Shown here piece after piece: positions 7,395 to 13,769 of a stretch of DNA of 14,225 bases (the first letter of the stretch is position 1; each line of letters begins with the position of its first letter). Source of the stretch: CAYXPG01 sp964564845 (GTDB lineage Bacteria; Planctomycetota; Phycisphaerae; Sedimentisphaerales; Anaerobacaceae). The DNA lies in NCBI GenBank assembly GCA_964564845.1, contig CAZMCN010000048.1, positions 1-14,225 of the forward strand, given 5' to 3'. Position numbers and translations under genes: made by a program. The notes beneath the pieces are model-generated. The model was not told the DNA's origin and made no database searches. It saw only the letters and a list, made by a program, of their open reading frames with translations.

Positions 7395-9434
7395 TTGCTA
7401 TTTGGAGAAGCTTTTGGTATCCTGCCCCATTATATGAACAACGGACGTTCACAATGCAGCTTTTGCGGTAAAACGCTTTTGCCGATTCAGCGATTGTATG
7501 GTCTTTTGGCGCCCCGCGCTTACAGCGTTATTATGTTCGGTGCGTTGTTCTGCACCTTAGCGGTAAAACTATTTCATTCAGTTAAGAACGAGCTGCTCGG
7601 CGAATACCTCGGCTGGATTCTCGCTGATGTCTCTGTCCTGCTGGGGATTGAGGTTGTTCTGTCAATAATCTGTTTTTGCAGGCCCGGCAAAAAGGTCGTT
7701 CGGTCGGTTACGATTTTTGCCGCTATAGTGTGCACATGGTCGGTTATGAACGCCGGCTGGGTGATAAAAACCGGGACACAAATCCTGCCGGGGACCCTTC
7801 TGCCGCTTGTTCGCGACCCATTGAATGCGCTAAGCATTATCGGCGTCAGTCTGGTAAAAATGCCTGGTGCAGCCTTTATATTACTCGCACCCAGCGCTGT
7901 TGCGCTTACCTTTTTCTTTTTTGTCCTGGCGAGACCGCCGCTGCCGATTTACAACCGCAAAAGCTTCGCAAAGAAAATTATCATTTCAATCGCAATCGTC
8001 ATTATCGCAGTGGCGGCCCGCGGAGCAACCCGCAAACAAGGCTCATCACAGACAGCATCGGTCGGCCTGCGCTATAACTGTCACTTAAGGGCTGTAACAG
8101 GTTTTTTCACATCCGGTTCCAGCCGATTAACTAAGACCGATATGGACAATGCCAAACGAAAAATACCTGCGTTCGATGAGTTTGAAATTGCATTGGCCGA
8201 CCGGCAGCGACAAATAAATCACAACGTCGTTATAGTTATCCTCGAAGGGATTCAATACAGACTGACTTCCCTGGCAAGAGATAAAGATGACCCGACGCCT
8301 TTTCTTGCCGGGCTGGCCGGCCGGGGCGCAGAGTTTTCAAATACACGAACGACACTCGCTCATACGACAAAGGCCCTGTTCTCGCTTTTGACCGGCCGAT
8401 TGCCTTCAATCTCTCAGGATATTGCCGAAGCAGTGCCGGTCGCAAAACCCTACGCCGGCCTCGCTACGATTCTAAAACAACAACTGGGGTATCGCAGCGC
8501 ATTTTTCCAGTCGGCCAAAGGCAACTTCGAATGCCGGCCGGGACTTGTTTATAACCTCGGCTTTGACAAATTCTGGGCAAGGGACGATTTGAGCGACCCT
8601 AATGCCTTTTTGGGCTATCTGGCGTGCGATGAGTTTTTAATGCTCAAACCTGTAAGCGAATGGATAAAAGCCGATAGCGGACCGTTTCTCGTGGTAATTC
8701 TATGCTCGGTTTCACACGACCCCTACGAGGTGCCTCAGTGGTTTGCAGCCCCTGCCAGAAAGCCCTTCGAGCGCTACCTGCAAACAATTCGCTACACCGA
8801 CAAATTCCTAGAAGCGCTTAATGGAGAACTTGCCGGGTTGAATCTTTCGGATAATACCATTTATTGCGTCATCGGAGACCACGGCGAAGCGTTCGGCGAA
8901 CACAGACTGAGCGGACATGAGCGAATAGCTTTTGAAGAGACGTTGCGCATACCCTGGGTTATGCGGGCACCGTCTCTTCTCGAGGGGCAAAGAAGAATTA
9001 CAGAGCCGGTCAGCTCGATCGATTTAACACCGACACTGCTGGCTCTTCTGGGTTTCGATACCAGAAGCGCCCATTTTGACGGCATTGATGCGCTCGGGGT
9101 GATACCTGATAATCGCAAGGTATATTTCGCCGGCTGGATGCAGGAGGGGCCCGCGGGATTCGTGCAGGCAAAGGACAAATTCATACATAATCCGACAACT
9201 AAAACAGTCTCTGTTTATGATTTGAGTGCCGACCCGTGTGAACTAAACGGAACAGAATTACAGCCACAGCAAGGACGGCAAATCGCAGAAGAGATATTTG
9301 CCTGGCGAAAAAACAGTATTTTTCGGCTCGATGAGCTGTCTGTCGAGAAAAAGACTCTTTTCGACTCATACCTCTGCCACCGCAGGGCAGATCGCGTCTG
9401 GCGGGCAAAATATCAACACAACGCAAAAAATTGA
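7395..9434 (+). CDS. Membrane-anchored LtaS/sulfatase-fold enzyme
   Basis: The 679-aa product (665 aa or so if ATG at 7434 is used) has an N-terminal Cys-x2-Cys (21-24), about five membrane segments (44-61, 71-95, 103-122, ~143-178, 193-209) and an alkaline-phosphatase-superfamily domain (~275-610). Key motifs are NVVIVILEG with metal ligand Glu284, PTPFLAGLAGRG (300-311), AHTTKALFSLLTG with a candidate nucleophile Thr325, SHDPY (440-444), and the metal-binding GDHGEAFGEH (494-503) plus GH (507-508). The formylglycine signature C/S-x-P-x-R of true sulfatases is absent, and the layout resembles LtaS or phosphoethanolamine/phosphoglycerol transferases. The catalytic domain should face outward. 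The start is uncertain: TTG at 7395 follows the GH130 stop by 9 bp, and neither it nor ATG 7434 has a clear SD, which suggests translational coupling to the GH130 gene. Confidence 0.88.
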   Translation: MLFGEAFGILPHYMNNGRSQCSFCGKTLLPIQRLYGLLAPRAYSVIMFGALFCTLAVKLFHSVKNELLGEYLGWILADVSVLLGIEVVLSIICFCRPGKKVVRSVTIFAAIVCTWSVMNAGWVIKTGTQILPGTLLPLVRDPLNALSIIGVSLVKMPGAAFILLAPSAVALTFFFFVLARPPLPIYNRKSFAKKIIISIAIVIIAVAARGATRKQGSSQTASVGLRYNCHLRAVTGFFTSGSSRLTKTDMDNAKRKIPAFDEFEIALADRQRQINHNVVIVILEGIQYRLTSLARDKDDPTPFLAGLAGRGAEFSNTRTTLAHTTKALFSLLTGRLPSISQDIAEAVPVAKPYAGLATILKQQLGYRSAFFQSAKGNFECRPGLVYNLGFDKFWARDDLSDPNAFLGYLACDEFLMLKPVSEWIKADSGPFLVVILCSVSHDPYEVPQWFAAPARKPFERYLQTIRYTDKFLEALNGELAGLNLSDNTIYCVIGDHGEAFGEHRLSGHERIAFEETLRIPWVMRAPSLLEGQRRITEPVSSIDLTPTLLALLGFDTRSAHFDGIDALGVIPDNRKVYFAGWMQEGPAGFVQAKDKFIHNPTTKTVSVYDLSADPCELNGTELQPQQGRQIAEEIFAWRKNSIFRLDELSVEKKTLFDSYLCHRRADRVWRAKYQHNAKN

Positions 9435-9438
9435 TGAT

Positions 9439-9480
9439 GCCCTTTCAAAAAAGTTGAAGTGCCGCAATAGCAAAAAGGGC
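9439..9480. repeat. Inverted repeat after the LtaS-like gene
   Basis: GCCCTTT (9439-9445) is matched by AAAGGGC (9474-9480) across a 28-nt loop, starting 5 bp after the LtaS-like stop codon. It might contribute to transcription termination between the two convergent genes, but no T-run follows the right arm. The rest of the 154-bp convergent interval is AT-rich with no gene. Confidence 0.35.
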
Positions 9481-9560
9481 GGAAAGTAGTTGAAAACTTA
9501 AAGCTAAAAATCATAGCGTAAAACTTGAAATTAGATGAACTTTGAATTTTAAACTAGGGT

Positions 9561-9588
9561 TTTACATTTTTCGCTTTACGTTTTTCGC
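9561..9588. repeat. 14-bp tandem duplication at the 3' end of the racemase-like gene
   Basis: TTTACATTTTTCGC (9561-9574) is followed directly by TTTACGTTTTTCGC (9575-9588), one mismatch. The second copy abuts the stop codon of the minus-strand racemase-like gene. This placement echoes the CAATTTTT array at the end of the lipoprotein gene. Confidence 0.65.
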
Positions 9589-11115
9589 TCAAATCTTAGC
9601 GTCTTTTTTCAAAGAAGCTGTTTTGGGATTATCGCAGTTGAAAATCCTCATCAGCTCGAAGACCATCGGGGTCTTTTCGGCTAATCTTTTAAGAGTCGCA
9701 GAGCTTATATTTTTTTTGTCGAAGGGTACCCTTTTGACATATTCCTGTATCGCTCCGGCGTCTCTGCCGTATTTGTATTTGTATGTAAAGTTGCCCGCAG
9801 AATCCAGTTCAATATCGCCGTTCAATTTGTTCGGCACGCTTATGTAAAATTCGCTTTTGTAAAGGTTCTCATCATTAAATAGCTTGGATGCAGCCAGATG
9901 TTCATAAAGCTCTCTCGCCGTATTCGGCGCAGGGTCAATCAGTTCGATATGTTCGGCCATAAAGGGGCGGTAAAGATATTGGCCGTTCTCGCGGTAATTA
10001 TAAAGCTCTTTAAGCTTATTTTCGATGGTCTCCGCGACAAAAGGATAATGGGTGCAGCCGAGGATGATTGCTTTGAGTTTTTTGGCCCCGGGTGTTTTAC
10101 GAATCGTTTCCATCAACGAGACTATGTGAAAATATACGTTATTGCTGACGGAATTGAGCTGGAGATTTTTCGGATTTTCAGCCGTGCCTTCGAACAGCAT
10201 CTTGTTGTCTTCCCATTCGAATCCGTATCGTTTGAGTATTGACATATCTATCCTGGCTCTCACATCGGGGTTATCAGGAGAGATTCCCACGTAATCCTTT
10301 TGCGGCGCAGTGGCCCCAGGGGCGATATATCCGCCAATTCCGTCTATCGCCGAGGCAAGTGCAATTCCGCTCTGCTGGAAAATTGTAATCTCGCCGGTAT
10401 AGCCCATATCAGCTTTAAGAGCATTTAGTGTCTTGACGTATCCTTTTGAAGCGACTGTCCCAGCCGTGGCAAATACGGCGATGCTGCCGCCTTCATCCTT
10501 TCCAAAAACCTCTAAAGCTGCTCGCGAGCCGGCATCAATTACGCCTATAACCTTAATATCCAGTCCCGCACTTTCTAAGAACTGCTCGATTTTTGCCTTG
10601 CCGTAAGCTGTTGCCGTATTACAGCCGATGACTATCGCCTTTACCGGCTGCTTGTCGGTTTGGTACCTCACATCATTTGCGGAAAGGTAATATTTATCGC
10701 CCAGCAAAAACTGTACGTCCTTGATAATGTGTTCTACAAGCAGAACCGTTTTGTTTTCGCGCGTGTAATTGCTGTAAGGCATATTGGCCTGGTCGCCAAG
10801 ATAGATAAAATATTCTTTCCGCAAATCTCTAAGCCCGTCCCCGCCTTTTTTGAGGCCGCACGTTTTATTATCATACTCATCGAGACTGACAATTGCATCC
10901 AGCACCGTCAGCCCGCCGGTACCAGAATCAAAAACACCGACAGGCAGAGCGTTTCTTTGGGCAGGATAATTTTGTGTGTCAAGATAGAAGAAGCTGCTCT
11001 TGTCTTTTAATACAACATCAACAATACTGGTTTGCCCCTGGCACCGGCCAAAACCGATTGCAACAAGCAGGATAAATGTGATTGTTTGCCACTTTGGCTT
11101 TTTTGACGTGCTCAT
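9589..11115 (-). CDS. Large exported glutamate-racemase-like (Asp/Glu racemase superfamily) protein
   Basis: The 508-aa product (ATG at 11115) contains the MurI hallmarks: VGVFDSGTGGLTVL with Asp63 (59-72), VIGCNTATAYG with catalytic Cys165, and ILGCTHYPF with catalytic Cys354, followed by IDPAPNTA (393-400). Both catalytic cysteines are kept, so racemase activity on glutamate or a related amino acid is plausible. Two things are unusual. The protein is nearly twice the ~270 aa of normal MurI, with extra segments at ~84-100, ~263-330 and a C-terminal ~100 aa. It also begins with a signal-like sequence (Lys5, Lys6, Lys8; hydrophobic 11-22; GFGRCQGQ), so it is probably exported. Cys25 is preceded by Arg, so it is not a normal lipobox. 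The start is chosen because GAGGG (complement of 11123-11127) lies 7 nt upstream; an upstream ATG at 11148 has no SD. Its own promoter lies at 11223-11252. Confidence 0.85.
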   Translation of the reverse strand: MSTSKKPKWQTITFILLVAIGFGRCQGQTSIVDVVLKDKSSFFYLDTQNYPAQRNALPVGVFDSGTGGLTVLDAIVSLDEYDNKTCGLKKGGDGLRDLRKEYFIYLGDQANMPYSNYTRENKTVLLVEHIIKDVQFLLGDKYYLSANDVRYQTDKQPVKAIVIGCNTATAYGKAKIEQFLESAGLDIKVIGVIDAGSRAALEVFGKDEGGSIAVFATAGTVASKGYVKTLNALKADMGYTGEITIFQQSGIALASAIDGIGGYIAPGATAPQKDYVGISPDNPDVRARIDMSILKRYGFEWEDNKMLFEGTAENPKNLQLNSVSNNVYFHIVSLMETIRKTPGAKKLKAIILGCTHYPFVAETIENKLKELYNYRENGQYLYRPFMAEHIELIDPAPNTARELYEHLAASKLFNDENLYKSEFYISVPNKLNGDIELDSAGNFTYKYKYGRDAGAIQEYVKRVPFDKKNISSATLKRLAEKTPMVFELMRIFNCDNPKTASLKKDAKI

Positions 11116-11222
11116 AACAGGTCCCTCTTGAAATAAATTTTTAAACATTTACCAGGCTCTTTATGCGCCCGGGCATTTAACACAACCACCCTTGCGCACT
11201 AAACAGCCATATATCAACTTGT

Positions 11223-11252
11223 AATATAACATGATTTGTAGTTGTTTGTCAA
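11223..11252 (-). promoter_or_regulatory. Strong sigma70-type promoter of the racemase-like gene
   Basis: On the minus strand a perfect -35 TTGACA (complement of 11247-11252) and -10 TATATT (complement of 11223-11228) are spaced by 18 bp. The start site would be near 11216, giving a leader of about 100 nt before ATG 11115. The leader contains short complementary segments TGCGC and GCGCA that could form a weak hairpin. The promoter sits 61 bp downstream of the tRNA-Cys gene, so the racemase-like gene need not depend on tRNA read-through. Confidence 0.75.
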
Positions 11253-11312
11253 TAACCTGCCCGGCGGTAGATAACCCAAATGAGTCCTGGCCAAAAGAAA
11301 GGGGGAACGAAC

Positions 11313-11386
11313 AGGCGGCGGGCGGATTCGAACCGCCGAATAACGGTTTTGCAAACCGTCGCCTTAGACCTCTTGGCTACGCCGCC
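11313..11386 (-). tRNA. tRNA-Cys (anticodon GCA)
   Basis: The minus strand folds into a full cloverleaf of 74 nt including the discriminator. The acceptor stem is GGCGGCG paired with CGCCGCC; the D stem is GCC/GGC; the anticodon stem ACGGT/ACCGT encloses TTGCAAA with anticodon GCA. The T arm is GGCGG-TTCGAAT-CCGCC. The discriminator is U73, as is typical of tRNA-Cys. The CCA end is not encoded (GTT follows). A well-spaced promoter lies upstream at 11437-11465. Confidence 0.97.
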
Positions 11387-11436
11387 AAAACATCGATATC
11401 TTATGCGTCTGTGGCCAAAACCGAAACGCAGAAAAT

Positions 11437-11465
11437 AATATATTCTATCGCGGCTCTTATTGCAA
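11437..11465 (-). promoter_or_regulatory. Promoter of tRNA-Cys
   Basis: On the minus strand -35 TTGCAA (complement of 11460-11465) and -10 TATATT (complement of 11437-11442) are 17 bp apart. The start site would be near 11430, about 44 nt upstream of the mature tRNA 5' end at 11386. Confidence 0.6.
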
Positions 11466-11471
11466 GGGGAA

Positions 11472-11501
11472 TCCCATTTTGCAAAAAACTGCAAAATAGG
11501 A
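11472..11501. promoter_or_regulatory. Palindrome between the tRNA and amidotransferase promoters
   Basis: ATTTTGCA (11476-11483) and TGCAAAAT (11490-11497) form a perfect 8-bp inverted repeat around AAAAAC. TCC and GGA extend it by 3 bp beyond one mismatch. It sits just upstream of the tRNA -35 box and about 35 bp upstream of the candidate -10 of the divergent gene. It has no T-run on either strand. An operator role is possible but unproven. Confidence 0.35.
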
Positions 11502-11535
11502 ACCCTCGGTCGCTGAATTCTGGTATTATAGTCGC

Positions 11536-11541
11536 TATAAT
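11536..11541 (+). promoter_or_regulatory. Candidate -10 box of the amidotransferase-like gene
   Basis: A perfect TATAAT lies 75 bp upstream of the start codon. The best -35 (CTGAAT at 11513-11518, 17-bp spacing) matches only three consensus bases, so the promoter may need an activator or be a chance match. Confidence 0.35.
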
Positions 11542-11616
11542 TTAAAACCAGGCTCAGTCGAGATACCGGGGCCTTGTGGTTCAGAATTCAATACAGGTTC
11601 TCTCAAGGACACAAAA

Positions 11617-12405
11617 ATGAAAAAACTATTACTGTTGTTATGGTCGGCAATTTTGATATTAAGTGTCGGCTGCGCAGTTGAAACCAGACGGCAGCAGCCG
11701 CTTATTGGTATCACCTGCGCATACAAACTGGATTTGGAAGAATATTCGGTGGCATCAGGTGCGCTGCGATATACCTATATTGACGCCGTGCTTGAGAGTG
11801 GAGGTGTGCCGGTGCTTTTGCCGCCGAACCAGAGCGAAGAAGCCCTGAAGCGATACGTCAAGACGCTTGACGGCCTCATGCTCACAGGTGGGGATGACAT
11901 TCCGCCATCGGCCTACGGTGAAAAACCGCATCCAACAACAAATTTAATGGCCGAACAAAGATACAACTTTGAAAGCAGATTAGTTCGCCTGTGGCTGGAA
12001 AGCAACAAGCCGATACTGGGGATTTGTCTGGGGATGCAAATGGTAAATGTGGTTTCCGGCGGCACCCTCATCCAGGACATACCTTCACAGGTGGCGGCGG
12101 ATGTCGGACATAAGGGAACGGACGAGAATCTCATAGTGAACCATTCGGTAAAGATTGAACCGGACAGTCGTCTGGCCCGGCTTCTTAATGACGATGAGAT
12201 AACGGTTAATTCAGTTCATCATCAATCGGTAAAGGATGTGGGCGGGAATCTGACCGTCGCCGCCCGCAGCGCCGATGGCGTTATAGAGGCCCTGGAACTG
12301 ACAAACGGTAGATTTGGTTTGTTCGTCCAGTGGCACCCCGAAAGAATGGACAAAATACACTCAAAGGCAATCTTTGGCAGCTTCATCAAAGCCTGTAAAA
12401 AGTAA
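11617..12405 (+). CDS. Lipoprotein class-I glutamine amidotransferase-like hydrolase (PuuD/peptidase C26 type)
   Basis: The 262-aa product belongs to the class-I glutamine amidotransferase fold, closest by motif to gamma-glutamyl-gamma-aminobutyrate hydrolases (PuuD). Visible motifs are IGITCAY (30-36), GLMLTGGDDIPPSAYG (86-101), the nucleophile elbow PILGICLGMQMVN with Cys137, NSVHHQSV (198-205) and QWHPE with His240 and Glu242, giving a full Cys-His-Glu triad. Unlike E. coli PuuD it starts with a lipoprotein-like signal: Lys2, Lys3, hydrophobic 4-15, and LSVGC with Cys19. It is therefore likely anchored at a membrane outside the cytoplasm. The substrate would be a gamma-glutamyl amide but is unknown. 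AAGGA (11605-11609) is 7 nt upstream of ATG. It is monocistronic and divergent from the tRNA-Cys and racemase-like genes. Confidence 0.88.
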   Translation: MKKLLLLLWSAILILSVGCAVETRRQQPLIGITCAYKLDLEEYSVASGALRYTYIDAVLESGGVPVLLPPNQSEEALKRYVKTLDGLMLTGGDDIPPSAYGEKPHPTTNLMAEQRYNFESRLVRLWLESNKPILGICLGMQMVNVVSGGTLIQDIPSQVAADVGHKGTDENLIVNHSVKIEPDSRLARLLNDDEITVNSVHHQSVKDVGGNLTVAARSADGVIEALELTNGRFGLFVQWHPERMDKIHSKAIFGSFIKACKK

Positions 12406-12808
12406 AATCGAACAAGCAAATCTCTCACCGCCGATTGTCGCTGCCTTGATTACTTCAATTTTATAATTTGCGCACCCTCAGAAGGCCTGGCGATGTGGAC
12501 GTCGCTCTCGAGGCCAATTTTTCCCTTGTAGGCGGAGAGAGCTTGTTGGCTGAGCTCGCCCGTCGAATCAGCTCTGTATTTTTACTTAGAATCCCAAACA
12601 AAATGAAAATGCAGAATTTTGTCATTGCGAGCGAAGCGAAGCAATCTCAATGCCTAAGCTTGAGATTGCCACGTCGCCGCGCTCCTCGCAATGACATTTT
12701 GGGGCAGTTTTTTTATGTCACTACCACCAATCCTATATCAGGTACCGACAATCAACAAAAAAAAAGTCTAATATACCCCGACCCATTTCCCGGCAGGTTC
12801 GCCGTGCG
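12406..12808. other. Non-coding interval with a palindromic repeat element
   Basis: About 400 bp lie between the convergent amidotransferase-like and YjbQ genes. The interval contains the 77-bp palindromic element at 12620-12696 and two T/A runs (12709-12715, 12759-12768). A 177-codon plus-strand frame (12468-13001) runs through the palindrome and antisense to yjbQ; its product includes the IASEAKQS type of peptide known from translated repeats, so it is not a gene. No clear intrinsic terminator was found for either gene. Confidence 0.7.
12620..12696. repeat. 77-bp palindromic repeat element (MITE/REP-like)
   Basis: The element has perfect terminal inverted repeats GTCATTGCGAG (12621-12631) and CTCGCAATGAC (12685-12695), extended by one T-A pair. 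Inside lies a second perfect inverted repeat, GCAATCTCAA (12641-12650) and TTGAGATTGC (12660-12669), around a 9-nt loop. Sequences of this kind (CATTGCGAGCGAAGCGAAGC) are known, from general experience, as dispersed repeats in several bacterial phyla. No transposase is nearby. It could fold into a long hairpin in RNA from either convergent gene. Confidence 0.85.
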
Positions 12809-13228
12809 TTACTGTCCGACTATCTGGCAAATGATGGTTCTTGTCCTCGGGCGGGTGTCGAAATCCACTAATACAATCTGCTGCCATGTGCCTAAGGTCA
12901 TCTGCCCGTCAACAATTGGCACACTCAAGGACGCACCCAGCAGCGAAGCACGCACGTGCGAATGGCCATTATCATCATGCCAGGTTTCTTCGTGCTCGTA
13001 GCGGGCTTTTTCTGGGGCGATTTTTTCAAAAGCAGCGGCAATATCATAATTCACCAGCCCCGGTTCATACTCAGTGGTTGTAACACCGGCTGTCGAACCC
13101 ACATTAAATACCGTAACAATACCATCGGCGATATCGGATCGGGCAATGGCCCGGCTTACCTCATCGGTGATATTGACGACATCGCAATTGCCATTCGTCT
13201 TGACTTTTATACTTTCTGTTTTGACCAT
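12809..13228 (-). CDS. YjbQ/UPF0047 family protein
   Basis: The 139-aa product covers the whole UPF0047 (YjbQ, 'secondary thiamine-phosphate synthase') family. The N-terminal strand and IT-x-EV segment are present, as is the conserved region HDDNGHSHVRASLLGASLSVPIVDG, then TLGTWQQIVLVDFD near the C-terminus. Some members show weak thiamine-phosphate synthase activity that complements thiE mutants; the physiological role is not settled. The ATG at 13228 is preferred over the upstream ATG at 13258, because AAAGG (complement of 13237-13241) lies 8 nt before it and the family normally starts here. The upstream ATG has no SD and would add 10 unsupported residues. It is transcribed away from the rRNA promoter. 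No thiamine genes are nearby. Confidence 0.95.
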   Translation of the reverse strand: MVKTESIKVKTNGNCDVVNITDEVSRAIARSDIADGIVTVFNVGSTAGVTTTEYEPGLVNYDIAAAFEKIAPEKARYEHEETWHDDNGHSHVRASLLGASLSVPIVDGQMTLGTWQQIVLVDFDTRPRTRTIICQIVGQ

Positions 13229-13258
13229 CTCCGACGCCTTTATTACATAAATTCCCAT

Positions 13259-13407
13259 CTTTGTGCTGCTGACAGGTTAATTGGTGCGAACCTTTTTTAC
13301 AAGCCCTCTGTATATATAAAAGGCACCGATAGGCTGAGTTTTTAGCTCATAGTACCTGATGCAGTGGCTCGCCGGCCTCTCCAGCCGGGCAAAACCCGCA
13401 ATTGCCC
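13259..13407. other. Divergent intergenic region between yjbQ and the rRNA promoter
   Basis: The region contains two small inverted repeats: CCGGC/GCCGG around 13371-13387, and GGGCAA/TTGCCC near 13387-13407. No gene is seen, and no convincing minus-strand promoter for yjbQ could be fixed here. Confidence 0.4.
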
Positions 13408-13474
13408 AAAAAACAAAAAAATTTATTTTTTTTAACTTATTCTATTGACGATACTAATATTTAGGTCGTATAAT
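13408..13474 (+). promoter_or_regulatory. rRNA operon promoter with UP-element-like A/T tract
   Basis: A -35 TTGACG (13445-13450) and a perfect -10 TATAAT (13469-13474) are spaced by 18 bp. Directly upstream, 13408-13440 is almost pure A and T (A-run then T-run), as expected for an UP element bound by the RNA polymerase alpha subunit. The start site would be near 13481, about 390 nt before mature 16S. Confidence 0.85.
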
Positions 13475-13492
13475 ACTTTAGGTGCATTGAAG

Positions 13493-13547
13493 TAAGCAGG
13501 CAAGTTAAGACCGGTAGAGGTGGGCGCTTGGCTGCTTATATTTTTGC
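13493..13547 (+). terminator. Terminator-like hairpin in the rRNA leader
   Basis: TAAGCAG-G-CAAG (13493-13504) pairs with CTTG-G-CTGCTTA (13527-13538), an 11-bp stem with one G/G mismatch. The loop is 22 nt. A U-rich tract TATTTTTGC follows. It begins only about 12 nt after the inferred start site and lies upstream of boxA. It could act as an attenuator, a processing site or a 5' stabilising hairpin. Confidence 0.45.
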
Positions 13548-13607
13548 TTTGTTGGGCGGCGAAACATCGTGGGCAGGCAGTGTAAAATCAGCGGCCAAAC
13601 GATAAAA

Positions 13608-13618
13608 GCTCTTTGACA
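13608..13618 (+). promoter_or_regulatory. boxA antitermination element
   Basis: GCTCTTTGACA closely matches the bacterial rRNA boxA consensus (TGCTCTTTAACA), which is bound by NusB-S10 to load the antitermination complex. Its position about 250 nt before 16S in the leader fits that role. Confidence 0.8.
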
Positions 13619-13641
13619 AGTTAACAGTTAAGCCAAATTTA

Positions 13642-13670
13642 CCCAGTTAGAAATAACATTTCTAACTGGG
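13642..13670 (+). other. Perfect 13-bp hairpin in the 16S leader
   Basis: CCCAGTTAGAAAT (13642-13654) and ATTTCTAACTGGG (13658-13670) pair perfectly around the 3-nt loop AAC. No U-run follows. It lies 23 nt after boxA and may serve as a leader processing or assembly element. Confidence 0.7.
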
Positions 13671-13688
13671 GAAAGCAGTGAAAGTGCG

Positions 13689-13724
13689 GCTTCTGCGGTT
13701 ACAATACGCATTACCGCAGTCAGC
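13689..13724 (+). other. Leader stem-loop
   Basis: CTGCGGT (13693-13699) pairs with ACCGCAG (13713-13719). GCT and AGC extend the stem outside a small internal loop. It is part of the structured pre-16S leader. Confidence 0.5.
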
Positions 13725-13769
13725 TTAAAAAATATTTACTTAAAACAGCACTTTCGGTGCGTATCACGG

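Noticed and set aside
11116..11148. Upstream ATG (11148) as the start of the racemase-like gene
   Set aside because: It has no SD and would add 11 residues ahead of the signal-like sequence, whereas ATG 11115 has GAGGG at 7 nt.
12759..12805. Rho-independent terminator for yjbQ
   Set aside because: The only nearby stem (CGGC/GCCG) is four base pairs and more than 20 nt from the T-run on the minus strand.
12468..13001. 177-codon plus-strand reading frame
   Set aside because: It runs through the palindromic repeat element, then antisense to the clearly conserved YjbQ gene. Its repeat-derived peptide is a known artefact type.
13229..13258. Upstream ATG (13258) as the start of yjbQ
   Set aside because: No SD, and the extra 10 residues lie outside the usual family N-terminus.
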